NCBI GenBank assembly: GCA_023439505.1
Contig: JAEXNR010000051.1
Coordinates: forward strand, 1 to 64,000
Direction of reading: 5' to 3'
DNA from: Bacillota bacterium
GTDB taxonomy: Bacteria > Bacillota > Clostridia > Lachnospirales > Lachnospiraceae
DNA length: 64,000 nucleotides
Shown: positions 43,971 to 53,187 of the stretch, in pieces
Position numbering within the stretch: position 1 is the first letter of the stretch
How the letters are laid out: every line of letters begins with the position of its first letter
Position numbers and translations under genes: made by a program
The notes under the pieces: model-generated
The model's input: only the letters and a program-made list of their open reading frames with translations
Database searches by the model: none
Told to the model about the DNA's origin: nothing

Positions 43971-45719
43971 ATGAATAAAGTCAGAATTTTTAATGCACTT
44001 CGGGTTAAATTAATCATGATTGCCATCGTTTTAATTGCGATACCTGTCATTACGGTAACCCTGTCATATACAGGGACCGTCAAGAAAATCATACAGAATA
44101 AATACACGGTTTCCGCTACACAATCGGTTTATGAAACCGGAGAAAAAATCGACTTTTTACTTGATGATCTTGTAGAGTATTCGACTTTAATCATATCCAA
44201 CAGTACCCTGCTGCGTATGGTAGAACATCCCACAGACTATACCCAGGATGAATTTAATAATGTACTTCGAACATTTATCACCTCGCGGGATGATATTGAA
44301 GCGATTGATCTTACATTGCGTCATAATGAGTATTCCTCCGGAGTCAAAAAGATCGGGATTAAAGATCCGATTAATTCCGTACTTGAAAGATCGACAGGAG
44401 AACCGGTCTGGCTGCCGACGAAAACAAAACTCATCGAGATCCTATCAGGCAAGTTTGGAAAGCTATATTTTACCCTTGGAAGAAAAATTGTGGATTTTAA
44501 TACATTGAGGGATTATGGTTATATCAGATTTGATCTGGAGGAAGCGGTGTTGGAGAATCAGTATGCCGGTCTGCTGGATAATGAGGATCATAACTATGTA
44601 AATGTATTTATCTGTGATGAGAAAGGGAATGTGATCAGTCACCCGGATAAAAAGCAGGTGGGGCGATCCATACTGGGACAACCCTATGCAAAGCAGGTAT
44701 TGGACGACAAAGAAGGTCATGATTATATTCTTTATAAGGCGGATACGGAGCAAATAGTAATCTATTCTACCTTGCAAAGGAACGGATGGAAGATTATCAT
44801 GACGCTGTCCACCAGATACTTGTATCAGGAACTCAATCGCATTCAGGCTTATCTTATCGTTGGCGGAGTAGTATATGTGGTAGTAATTCTTCTGTTTATC
44901 TTAATCTTTGCCATACGATACACCGAGCCTATGATGAGGATGATGGCGGTAATTAAGAGAGTAGAGCAGGGAGATTTAACAGCCCGGACGGAGATACAAA
45001 CCGGGGATGAGCTTGGACAGCTGGGAATGAGTCTGAATAATATGATAGGTGAGATGCAGGTGCTGATCGATAAACTGATTCAGGAGGAACATGAGAAAAA
45101 AGAAGTTGAGCTGGAAGCGCTGCATGCCCAGATCAATCCACATTTTCTCTACAATACCTTAAACACTATTAAATGGATGGCAAAAATTCAAGGGGATACC
45201 AGTGTCAGCAAATCCATTACAGCATTAATCAAACTTCTTAGAATCAGTACCAATCTTGGAAGAGACATGATAACGCTTCGGGAGGAACTGGATTATGTGG
45301 AGAATTATATCGTAATTCAAAGACTTCGCTTCAATCAGGGGATCAATATCAGCCAGGAAATCATGGAAGAATGCATGGAATTGTCCGTTCCAAAGCTGAT
45401 TTTACAGCCAATTGTTGAAAACTCCCTGATTTACGGTCTGGCTGATGGGCGACAGGAAATAAATATCAGGATTACAGCGTTTATTGAGGATCATCAGTTA
45501 ATCATCGAGATCAGGGATGACGGGCCGGGAATAGAGGAGGAAGTGCTGGAACGAATCCTATCAGGATCCACAGACAAAAATAAATTCAGCAAGGTAGGGA
45601 TTAACAATGTAAATCACAGAATTCGTCTGTATTGCGGCAATGAATTCGGAATTCAGATCGAGACTAAGCTTGGTGTGGGTACCATGATAAGAGCAAAATT
45701 ATCGATCAATTCTAATTAA
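43971..45719 (+). CDS. YesM-type sensor histidine kinase
   Basis: A 582-residue kinase: membrane segment 13-33, extracellular dCache-like sensor (about 34-290), second segment 292-315, HAMP domain (316-368) and a His_kinase domain with NPHFLYNTLN, His391. The ATPase region has ENSLIYGL and DDGPGIEEE. This family senses sugars or related signals, often with a binding lipoprotein. GGAGG lies 13 bases before the ATG, longer than usual. It pairs with the next regulator. Confidence 0.9.
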   Translation: MNKVRIFNALRVKLIMIAIVLIAIPVITVTLSYTGTVKKIIQNKYTVSATQSVYETGEKIDFLLDDLVEYSTLIISNSTLLRMVEHPTDYTQDEFNNVLRTFITSRDDIEAIDLTLRHNEYSSGVKKIGIKDPINSVLERSTGEPVWLPTKTKLIEILSGKFGKLYFTLGRKIVDFNTLRDYGYIRFDLEEAVLENQYAGLLDNEDHNYVNVFICDEKGNVISHPDKKQVGRSILGQPYAKQVLDDKEGHDYILYKADTEQIVIYSTLQRNGWKIIMTLSTRYLYQELNRIQAYLIVGGVVYVVVILLFILIFAIRYTEPMMRMMAVIKRVEQGDLTARTEIQTGDELGQLGMSLNNMIGEMQVLIDKLIQEEHEKKEVELEALHAQINPHFLYNTLNTIKWMAKIQGDTSVSKSITALIKLLRISTNLGRDMITLREELDYVENYIVIQRLRFNQGINISQEIMEECMELSVPKLILQPIVENSLIYGLADGRQEINIRITAFIEDHQLIIEIRDDGPGIEEEVLERILSGSTDKNKFSKVGINNVNHRIRLYCGNEFGIQIETKLGVGTMIRAKLSINSN

Positions 45720-45743
45720 TGGTCTTTGAGAGGCAGGGTGTTT

Positions 45744-47327
45744 ATGTATAAAGTTCTAATCGTAGATGATGAAGTACTGGTGAGGGTGGGACTTAAAACA
45801 ACAATTCAATGGGAAGAGATGGGATTTATCATAGCGTCGGAAGCTTCCAATGGGGAACAGGGTTATGAAAACTATGTGAAATATAAACCGGATGTTATTA
45901 TAACCGATATCAAAATGCCAAAACAAGACGGTCTTTGGCTGGTGGAAAGGATAAGAGAAGAAGATCAGGAGGCGATAATACTGGTCCTTACCTGCTATGA
46001 TGAGTTCTCTTATGCGAGAAAGGCACTAAAAGTCGGGGCGGATGACTATATATTAAAGACTGAAATTGAAGACGAAGAGTTAATAAAACTCATGGTAAAT
46101 ATCAAAGAGAAGCTGGATGCACAGTATAAGGCCAAAGCCCATAAAGAAAATCAGCCAAATATACAGGATCTTACACGTTCCATATTCTCTGATTTGATGA
46201 AGCAAGGATTTCAAATTGATGAAAGTCTTCATAATGCACTGGGCAATCTGAATTTTCCCGCACAACGTTCACAGTACGCCTTTATGAGCATATCCATTGT
46301 TCACCCGAATCAAAAAAACAAAGATACGGATAAAATTAATCATGCGGTTATGAACATCATATTCGGGCAATTTCATGAAAAATCAGTAACCTATATGGAA
46401 GGACAGCAGGGCAGTTCTTATTTGATATTTCTGGCCAGAGAGGAGTTGACCTTCGCTGACATCAAAAGAATTTTTTACGCAGCGGCGAATGGTGCAATGC
46501 AATATTTTGATATATTTTTAAATGCAGTTTGTTCTCCTGTGTTTGTAAGTCTGGGAGAAGCACAAGTAGTCTATCAGGATTACGCGGAAAAAGCGCAGAT
46601 CTTATTCTACCAAAACAGCTATCATGTAATTATGGAGACGGGGGATATTAAATTTTCCGAACCCAGTGTCCTGGAACTGAAGAAGGCTTATCATGGTAAT
46701 TTTATGGAGGCCATCGGCCATGAGATGATGAAAACAGTAAATGAACTGCTGGAGGAACAGGGTCAGTTTTTCGAACATAATAAAGTCTCACCTATGATTG
46801 TAAGAATTTTTTATTCTAACATGGTTGGAGATTTGTTTGGTGGATATGGGATCTATATGACGAACAGAGAACTGTTTGACACGCACAAAGTTTATCACTA
46901 TCAAATGGAAAATACCGATACGTTAGAACAGATTCACACCCTGTTGATTACCTTATGTTCCAATCTGATTCATGAAATAGAAGCAATGAGATTTATCAAT
47001 TCCAAGTATCTGATTCATCAGGCAGAGAATTTCATTGAATATCATTACATGGATAAGATCTCCCTGGATGATGTTGCCAGGGAATTAAATATATCAAAGC
47101 ATTATCTGTGCAGTGTCTTTAAAAAAGAGACAGGCGAAAATATGTCACTCTATATTAACCGCCTTCGAATTGAGAAGGCAAAGCAAATGTTGCTGGAATC
47201 CGATATTAAAATTAAGGAAATTTTTGAGAAAATAGGGTACTCTGATCAGCAGTATTTTAGTAAAGTATTCAAAAAGATTACAGGGATGACTGTAATCGAG
47301 TACAAAGAAAGGCTGGGGAGAAAATAA
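45744..47327 (+). CDS. YesN-type AraC response regulator
   Basis: A 527-residue regulator with receiver domain (Asp8-Asp9, phospho-acceptor Asp55 in TDIKMPKQDG, Lys in YILKTE) and C-terminal AraC helix-turn-helix (about 425-525: DVARELNISKHYLCSVFKKE, FEKIGYSDQQYFSKVFKKI). A TTG at 45726 opens the frame, but AGGG five bases before ATG 45744 is better. It probably activates the sugar ABC operon downstream; five GTACA repeats lie in that promoter region. Confidence 0.9.
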   Translation: MYKVLIVDDEVLVRVGLKTTIQWEEMGFIIASEASNGEQGYENYVKYKPDVIITDIKMPKQDGLWLVERIREEDQEAIILVLTCYDEFSYARKALKVGADDYILKTEIEDEELIKLMVNIKEKLDAQYKAKAHKENQPNIQDLTRSIFSDLMKQGFQIDESLHNALGNLNFPAQRSQYAFMSISIVHPNQKNKDTDKINHAVMNIIFGQFHEKSVTYMEGQQGSSYLIFLAREELTFADIKRIFYAAANGAMQYFDIFLNAVCSPVFVSLGEAQVVYQDYAEKAQILFYQNSYHVIMETGDIKFSEPSVLELKKAYHGNFMEAIGHEMMKTVNELLEEQGQFFEHNKVSPMIVRIFYSNMVGDLFGGYGIYMTNRELFDTHKVYHYQMENTDTLEQIHTLLITLCSNLIHEIEAMRFINSKYLIHQAENFIEYHYMDKISLDDVARELNISKHYLCSVFKKETGENMSLYINRLRIEKAKQMLLESDIKIKEIFEKIGYSDQQYFSKVFKKITGMTVIEYKERLGRK

Positions 47328-47360
47328 CTGGATCTCGAAATTGAAGAATGAGATAAGAGA

Positions 47361-47424
47361 AGAGGCTGTCTGAAAGTGACGGCATCCGGAGACGGGTGTC
47401 ATCACCTTCGGACAGCCTCTTGTT
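47361..47424 (+). terminator. Terminator after the two-component genes
   Basis: AGAGGCTGTC and GACAGCCTCT form the outer 10-bp stem, with a further GAA/TTC and GTGAC inside, then TTGTT. Confidence 0.75.
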
Positions 47425-47431
47425 ACAGCAG

Positions 47432-47592
47432 GTACAAAAAGGTACAGCAAATTACATTCGATTTGTTAAATAATACGAACAAATACGCTCTGGAATACCA
47501 GGTCATCTTAATATTGTACAAAGAAATCTTAATCCAGTACAAATAAACAAGTTTGTGAATGTAATAACAAACAAAGCAAGTAAAATTGTACA
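47432..47592 (+). promoter_or_regulatory. Five phased GTACA repeats before the sugar ABC operon
   Basis: GTACA starts at 47432, 47442, 47516, 47538 and 47588, all on one strand; intervals of 10, 74, 22 and 50 bases approximate whole turns of the helix. A GTTTGT/ACAAAC inverted repeat is at 47552-47573. They are candidate YesN-type sites. Confidence 0.4.
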
Positions 47593-47702
47593 TAAGTATA
47601 ACAACTTGAAACATTTTTTTGTTTAAATTAATGATGTATTATGATAATCACAAAAGGAAAACAAGTAAAGTTGCCTAAAACAAGTAGAAAGGAGAAGCGT
47701 TA

Positions 47703-49220
47703 ATGAATTCAGAAATCAAATTGAGAGCATCCAATATTGAGAAATCCTTTCCGGGTGTAAAGGCACTGGATCATGTGAACTTTGCAGTAAGAAAAGGGAC
47801 GGTGCATGTGCTTTGCGGTGAGAACGGAGCAGGGAAATCAACCTTAATGAAGGTGATCAACGGTATTTACCGTCAGGATGGCGGTGAGATCCTGATTGAT
47901 GAGAAACCCGTAGAAATTAAAAATCCGATTCAGGCAAGAAGCCTTGGAATTTCCATGATTTTTCAGGAACTGAACTATATGCCGGAGATGACCATTGAAG
48001 AAAGTCTCTTCGTCGGAAACTGGCCGAGAGATCATTATAAGAAAATCGATTGGAAAGAGATCAGAAAGAGAACCATTGATCTTTTAAAAAAGGAAAATCT
48101 GAATTATGATCCGGAGACGAAGCTAAAGGATTTAACAGTATCCGATATACAGATGCTGGAAATTTTAAAGGCAATCTCCTATCACTCGGATATTATCATT
48201 ATGGATGAGCCTACATCAGCGATTACCAATAAAGAAGTTGAGGTCCTTTTTAAAAAAATTAATGAGATCAAGCAGCGTGGTGCATGCATTATCTATATTT
48301 CCCACAAAATGGATGAAATATTTCGGATTGCTGATGAAATCACGGTATTTCGTGACGGATGTGTGGTGGACTCCAGACCAATTAAGGAGTATGATCTGGA
48401 AACGGTTATTTCTCAGATGGTTGGAAGAAAGCTTGAGAATAATTATCCCAAGGAAGATATCACCCTGGGAGAAGATATTTTAAAAGTACTCCATCTCACC
48501 AACAGAGGTAAATGCGAGGACGTCAGCTTCCATGTAAAAGAAGGAGAGATCATAGGCTTTGCCGGATTGATGGGAGCAGGAAGAACAGAAGTAATGCGTT
48601 GTCTGTTTGGACTTGACCCTTATCAGGAGGGTGAAATTTTAATTAAAAATCAAAAGGTAAAGATAAAAAATGTCAAAAGCAGTATTGATAAAAAGATGGT
48701 TATGTTGTCAGAGGACAGACGAAGATTTGGTATTATCCCGATCCGCAGCATCAGAGAAAACGTGGCACTTGCCAGCCTGAAAAAATTCATTTATAAGGGA
48801 CGCCTTCATGAAAAGGCGGAAAATGAGGCAATTGCACAATATTGCCAGAAGATGAATGTGAAGGCACCTGATTACGAGACAAAAATAGAATCCTTAAGCG
48901 GCGGTAACCAGCAGAAGGTTATTTTGGCGAAATGGATGGTTACCAATCCGGATATTTTAATCGTAGATGAACCTACCCGTGGTATTGATGTGGGTGCGAA
49001 ATATGAGATTTACAAGCTGATGACAGAATTGGCAAAGCAAAGAAAGGCGCTGGTCATGGTTTCCTCGGAATTACCGGAGCTGATTGGGATGTGTGACAGA
49101 ATTTATGTTATGGCGAAGGGAAAAATAACCGGAATGTTAACCAGAGAGGAATTTACTCAGGAAAGTATTATGGCTTATGCGACAGGAACAAAAATTCAAA
49201 AAAGGGGTGAAATAAATTGA
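47703..49220 (+). CDS. Sugar ABC transporter ATPase (RbsA/CUT2 type)
   Basis: A 505-residue protein with two ATPase domains. The first has Walker A GENGAGKST, Walker B IIMDEPTSAI and a degenerate signature SDIQM in place of LSGGQ; the second has a degenerate P-loop GLMGAGRTE, the signature LSGGNQQK and a Walker B IVDEPTRGID. This asymmetry is normal for CUT2 importers. GAAAGGAG gives the start. It overlaps the permease gene by four bases. Confidence 0.92.
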   Translation: MNSEIKLRASNIEKSFPGVKALDHVNFAVRKGTVHVLCGENGAGKSTLMKVINGIYRQDGGEILIDEKPVEIKNPIQARSLGISMIFQELNYMPEMTIEESLFVGNWPRDHYKKIDWKEIRKRTIDLLKKENLNYDPETKLKDLTVSDIQMLEILKAISYHSDIIIMDEPTSAITNKEVEVLFKKINEIKQRGACIIYISHKMDEIFRIADEITVFRDGCVVDSRPIKEYDLETVISQMVGRKLENNYPKEDITLGEDILKVLHLTNRGKCEDVSFHVKEGEIIGFAGLMGAGRTEVMRCLFGLDPYQEGEILIKNQKVKIKNVKSSIDKKMVMLSEDRRRFGIIPIRSIRENVALASLKKFIYKGRLHEKAENEAIAQYCQKMNVKAPDYETKIESLSGGNQQKVILAKWMVTNPDILIVDEPTRGIDVGAKYEIYKLMTELAKQRKALVMVSSELPELIGMCDRIYVMAKGKITGMLTREEFTQESIMAYATGTKIQKRGEIN

Positions 49221-50182
49221 ATCCAGGTACAATGTCTAAAAGCAAATTTATCAGTAATATAAAATCCAAATACAGTATTTATTTTGTCCTGCTTGCGTTG
49301 TTTATTTTCTGCTGGCTGGCTAATAAAAACTTTGTATCGGTGGCCAATCTGCAGAATATTTCCACACAGATCACAGTAGGAACCATATTGGCATTTGGTC
49401 AGACAATTCTTATTATTTCGGGTATGTTGGATTTATCCTCAGCCTCAGTTCTTGCTCTGGCAGGAGTGCTTTCCATCTCCGCATACCAATACTCAGGGTC
49501 CTTAACCATTGGATTTATTGTAGCAATCCTGGTAGGTGTGGGATGTAATGTGTTAAATGGCCTTATGGTTACCAAATACAAAACACCTCCCTTCATTGCA
49601 ACTCTTGCAATGATGGCAATGGCAAGAGGAGCAGCCCTTTTGTATACCAACGGACAGAATATTTATCAGATCGGTGATTATGTGAAATTTGGTCAAGGTA
49701 AAGTGTTTGGGATCTCCACACCAATTATTTTCCTGATCATTACCCTAATCATTACCTGGTACCTGCTGCGGCATACCGTATTTGGCAGATCTATTTATGC
49801 CATCGGCGGTAATGAAGAAGCTGCCAATGCATCCGGTATCAATGTAAATCGGATTAAGATGAGAGCATTTATCATCAATGGTATTATGGTAGGGATCGCC
49901 GGCGTGTTGTTTATGTCCCGTGTTAACGGTGGTATGCCAAACGGAGCAGTAGGTTATGAATTTAAAGCGCTTACCGCGGCAGTCATTGGAGGAACCAGTT
50001 TTTCCGGCGGTATCGGAACTGCATCAGGAACACTGGCAGGTGCTTTTATCGTAGGGTTTCTTGATAATATCATGGTTCTCGTAGGCGTGAACTCTTACCT
50101 TCAGCAGATCGTGCGCGGTGCAATTATCGCACTTGCAGTAATGTATGATATTTGGGCTAAGACCATGAGAAAGAAAAAATAG
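49217..50182 (+). CDS. Sugar ABC transporter permease (RbsC type)
   Basis: A 321-residue permease with about eight to ten hydrophobic segments. The signature AIGGNEEAANASGINV and the AVIGGTSFSGGIGT region are typical of CUT2 permeases. The start is TTG at 49217, with GGGGTG seven bases upstream and a four-base overlap. It forms the membrane channel for the transporter. Confidence 0.9.
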   Translation: MNPGTMSKSKFISNIKSKYSIYFVLLALFIFCWLANKNFVSVANLQNISTQITVGTILAFGQTILIISGMLDLSSASVLALAGVLSISAYQYSGSLTIGFIVAILVGVGCNVLNGLMVTKYKTPPFIATLAMMAMARGAALLYTNGQNIYQIGDYVKFGQGKVFGISTPIIFLIITLIITWYLLRHTVFGRSIYAIGGNEEAANASGINVNRIKMRAFIINGIMVGIAGVLFMSRVNGGMPNGAVGYEFKALTAAVIGGTSFSGGIGTASGTLAGAFIVGFLDNIMVLVGVNSYLQQIVRGAIIALAVMYDIWAKTMRKKK

Positions 50183-50254
50183 AGCGCTGATTAACATTTG
50201 TCTAAGATAGAGCAAGTCTCTATTTAGAATATAAAATTATTAGGAGGAAAAGGT

Positions 50255-51298
50255 ATGAAAAAATTGTTGGTTATGGCAATGGTAGTAGCATTATTGGCTT
50301 CTGTATTTACAGGTTGTTCTTCTAAATCCGGTGACACAAACACGAAACCTGATACCCAAACGAATACAGACAATACAACAAAAGATGATACTGCAAATGG
50401 GGATCAGGGCAGTACAGACAAAGTTTACAGAGTAGCATATATCGCAAGAGCGCAGGCAGACTCTTTCGCAGCATGGTTAGCGAATGCGGTAATCGAAGAA
50501 GCAGCAAAATACCCGAACATTAAATTAGATGTATTTGACGGTCAGGCTTCTGACGATACGGAAAACTCATTGATTGAGAATGCAATCACAAACAAGTATG
50601 ATGCAATCATTGTTCAGCCAAATAATGGCGAGGCTCAAAGACCTTACGTAGAAAAGGCTGTTGCAGCAGGAATTAAAACAATCACAACCAACGCACGTAT
50701 CAGTGGTATTGAGGGCGCGTCCTCTGTAGATGCTGATCCGTACGCACAGGCAAAAGTAAATGCAGACTTGGCTGTGGAACAGATTCCTCAGGGTGCCAAT
50801 GTCGTAGTATTATTAGGACCTCCCGGAAACTTCCATGCAGATACCAGAGAACAAAGCTGGCAGAAGGAATTCTTTGATAAGAGACCTGATGTTAAAATTG
50901 TGGGTAAGGAAATTGCAAACTGGAATAAGGACGAAGCCATGAATTACATGGAAACATGGGTACAGGCCAATGATAAAATTGATGCAATTATCGCAATGAA
51001 TGATAACATGGCAGCAGGTGCGTTAGAAGTTGTAAAAGATGATGCTAAATTTGCCAATATCTTAGCATATGGCGTTGATGGTACCGCAGAGGCTTGTCTC
51101 TTAATCAAAGACGGCAAGATGACTTCCACAAGTTTACAGAGTGCATATGCACTTGCTACTTCATTACTTGATACGACCAATAAGTTAGTTACCGGAGAAA
51201 AATCTCAGATAGATATCGACATTGATTGTCCTTTAATTACCAAGGATAATGTAGATGAATTTATCGAAATGCACAAAAAAGCAGGCGCTATTAAATAA
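50255..51298 (+). CDS. Sugar ABC transporter binding lipoprotein (RbsB-like)
   Basis: A 347-residue lipoprotein with signal ending FTGC (Cys21), a Thr/Asn/Asp-rich linker, then the type-1 periplasmic fold: ITNKYDAIIVQPNN and IIAMNDNMAAGALE. It completes the CUT2 transporter. AGGAGG precedes the ATG. A dehydrogenase of the polyol type downstream suggests a sugar alcohol or pentose as ligand, an inference. Confidence 0.9.
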   Translation: MKKLLVMAMVVALLASVFTGCSSKSGDTNTKPDTQTNTDNTTKDDTANGDQGSTDKVYRVAYIARAQADSFAAWLANAVIEEAAKYPNIKLDVFDGQASDDTENSLIENAITNKYDAIIVQPNNGEAQRPYVEKAVAAGIKTITTNARISGIEGASSVDADPYAQAKVNADLAVEQIPQGANVVVLLGPPGNFHADTREQSWQKEFFDKRPDVKIVGKEIANWNKDEAMNYMETWVQANDKIDAIIAMNDNMAAGALEVVKDDAKFANILAYGVDGTAEACLLIKDGKMTSTSLQSAYALATSLLDTTNKLVTGEKSQIDIDIDCPLITKDNVDEFIEMHKKAGAIK

Positions 51299-51340
51299 GA
51301 CAAAAGACGATAAAAGCAATCAATCTTACGAATTCATAAA

Positions 51341-51425
51341 ATTTCAGGTCCGGCACTGCATTCCTCCGAAAGATGCACAAACGCAAGCATATCCAACCTC
51401 CGGGGGAATGAGCCGCCTGAAAATA
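51341..51425 (+). other. Extended intercistronic stem-loop
   Basis: TTTCAGG/CCTGAAA, CGGC/GCCG and CATTCCTCCG/CGGGGGAATG pair in register, making a long bulged stem with a loop of about 30 bases. No T-run follows. Stem-loops after binding-protein genes often stabilise their mRNA. Confidence 0.55.
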
Positions 51426-51466
51426 TACAATACGAACAGGGTTATTCATTATAAGGAGGTTTTGCT

Positions 51467-52507
51467 ATGACAAATAAAGCTGTATTTATGCATGGAACTA
51501 ATGATATGATATGGAAAGAAATCGACATGCCGGTCGTTCATGATAAAGATGTTCTAGTTAAAGTTGATATTGTCGGGATCTGCGGATCGGATGTTCATTA
51601 CTATCAACATGGCAGGATCGGAGATTTTGTGGTGGAAGGAGATTTTATCCTTGGACACGAATGTGCCGGTGAAGTTGTGGAAGTAGGGAAGGAAGTTAAA
51701 AATCTGAAAGTGGGTGACCGGGTTGCCCTTGAGCCTGGAAAAACCTGCGGCAAATGTGAATACTGTAAATCCGGTTTATATAACCTGTGTCCTGATGTGG
51801 AATTCTTTGCAACACCGCCTTATCATGGTGTATTCGCAAACTATGTATCTCATCCGGAAGATATGTGCTTTAAACTCCCTGAGAATGTATCCAATCTGGA
51901 AGGTGCCCTGGTGGAACCTTTGGCGGTGGGACTGCATGCTACAGGCAAGGGAAATGTGAAATTAGGCGATACCGTCGTAATCTTTGGTACAGGCTGTATC
52001 GGTCTGGTAACGCTTCTATCCAGTAAAGCAAGAGGCGCGGCAAAGGTAATCGTTGTGGATGTCCTTCCAAACCGTCTGGAGACAGCAAAGAGGCTTGGAG
52101 CAACCCACATCATTAATGCAAGAGAAGAGAATGTGATCGATAAAATCAATGAGATCACAGAGGGACAAGGTGCTCATGTTGTAATAGATACTGCCGGTGC
52201 AGAAGTTACCGTAAAGCAGACAGCCGATGTGGTAAAACGCGGCGGAACCATTGTTTTGGTAGGAATGACACCAAAGGATGAGGTAGAATTTAACTTCATG
52301 AAATTAATGGGGAAAGAAGGCGAGCTAAAAACTATTTTTAGATATCGTAATCTGTATCCGGTCGCAATTAATGCCATTGCCAGCGGTGCCATCAATGTGA
52401 AGGACATTGTCAGCCATGAATTTGATTTTGAAAATACGAAGGAAGCATTCGATTATGTGGTGAATAATGCCAGAGATGTAGTAAAGGCAGTCATCAAAAT
52501 TAAGTAA
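51467..52507 (+). CDS. Zinc-dependent polyol/alcohol dehydrogenase (sorbitol/xylitol type)
   Basis: A 346-residue medium-chain dehydrogenase. Catalytic zinc ligands are in CGSDVHYYQ and GHECAGEV; the structural zinc is in CGKCEYCKSGLYNLC. The coenzyme motif is GTGCIG, followed by Asp in VIVVDVLPNR, favouring NAD. It most resembles sorbitol/xylitol/L-iditol dehydrogenases and likely oxidises the transported polyol. AAGGAGG precedes the start. Confidence 0.88.
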   Translation: MTNKAVFMHGTNDMIWKEIDMPVVHDKDVLVKVDIVGICGSDVHYYQHGRIGDFVVEGDFILGHECAGEVVEVGKEVKNLKVGDRVALEPGKTCGKCEYCKSGLYNLCPDVEFFATPPYHGVFANYVSHPEDMCFKLPENVSNLEGALVEPLAVGLHATGKGNVKLGDTVVIFGTGCIGLVTLLSSKARGAAKVIVVDVLPNRLETAKRLGATHIINAREENVIDKINEITEGQGAHVVIDTAGAEVTVKQTADVVKRGGTIVLVGMTPKDEVEFNFMKLMGKEGELKTIFRYRNLYPVAINAIASGAINVKDIVSHEFDFENTKEAFDYVVNNARDVVKAVIKIK

Positions 52508-52544
52508 GTCAATTCTCTTTCATGATAAATAAATATCCCCCTGA

Positions 52545-52593
52545 AAAAAAATGATCGATCCGATGGACTCCCATCGGGCAGGTCATTTTTTAT
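52545..52593 (+). terminator. Terminator of the sugar operon
   Basis: CCGATGG/CCATCGG is the stem core, extended by AAATGA/TCATTT, then TTTTTTATTT. Confidence 0.85.
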
Positions 52594-52852
52594 TTGGTAA
52601 GGGTACTGCTTGCAGGTTTATCTTGTTTGGAGTTCCAGGTACGAAACCTAATAATGCAAAGAGATGATAAGGAAATTAATTTTTTTCATAGAAAAAGTAT
52701 CAAATAATAGAATAAAAATGCGCCTAGAATAATCTGTTTTGATGCATAAAAAGAGCCGGATTGAACTTACAATAAATGTAAAAAATGGTTGAAATTGTAA
52801 GATATGCACAAAAATATATTAAAACAAAGATATAATTGTACGATTTCGTGTA

Positions 52853-52881
52853 TTGAATTATGTATTTGATACCAATATAAT
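52853..52881 (+). promoter_or_regulatory. Sigma-A promoter for the Liv-type operon
   Basis: TTGAAT (52853-52858), 17 bases, TATAAT (52876-52881). The predicted RNA begins near 52888, giving a leader of 300 bases before the binding-protein gene. Confidence 0.7.
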
Positions 52882-52926
52882 GAAGGAAATTGGTCAGACC
52901 GGTAAACCAAATAATTTATTTCTGAG

Positions 52927-52964
52927 ACGAGGGCGTTGCATGATATCACAACGCTCTCGTTTTG
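52927..52964 (+). terminator. First leader terminator
   Basis: ACGAGGGCGTTG (52927-52938) pairs with CAACGCTCTCGT (52949-52960), one G-T pair, then TTTTG. It lies about 40 bases into the predicted leader RNA. Confidence 0.8.
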
Positions 52965-53023
52965 TAGTTAGCAGTACAATAGAAGGAATCTATTTAATTT
53001 CATACGGTTTTTTATGAAAATGT

Positions 53024-53056
53024 AAAGATGCATTGATGATTCAGTGCATCTTTTTT
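53024..53056 (+). terminator. Second leader terminator
   Basis: AAAGATGCA pairs with TGCATCTTT, followed by TTTG. The tandem of two terminators upstream of the Liv-like operon suggests attenuation. Confidence 0.75.
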
Positions 53057-53187
53057 GAACAGGAAGTTCTGTCCCTTGTCATTGCATGTTGTTTCATAGG
53101 AAAAACAGATATGAATGTGTTAAAGTTTTAACTTATGTTTTTAACTTAAGTAATTAAAAATCATTATATTTGAGAGGAGATTTATAC

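Noticed and set aside
52882..53187. T-box leader upstream of the Liv-type operon
   Set aside because: The conserved T-box sequence (AGGGTGGNACCGCG) is absent, although terminators are present.
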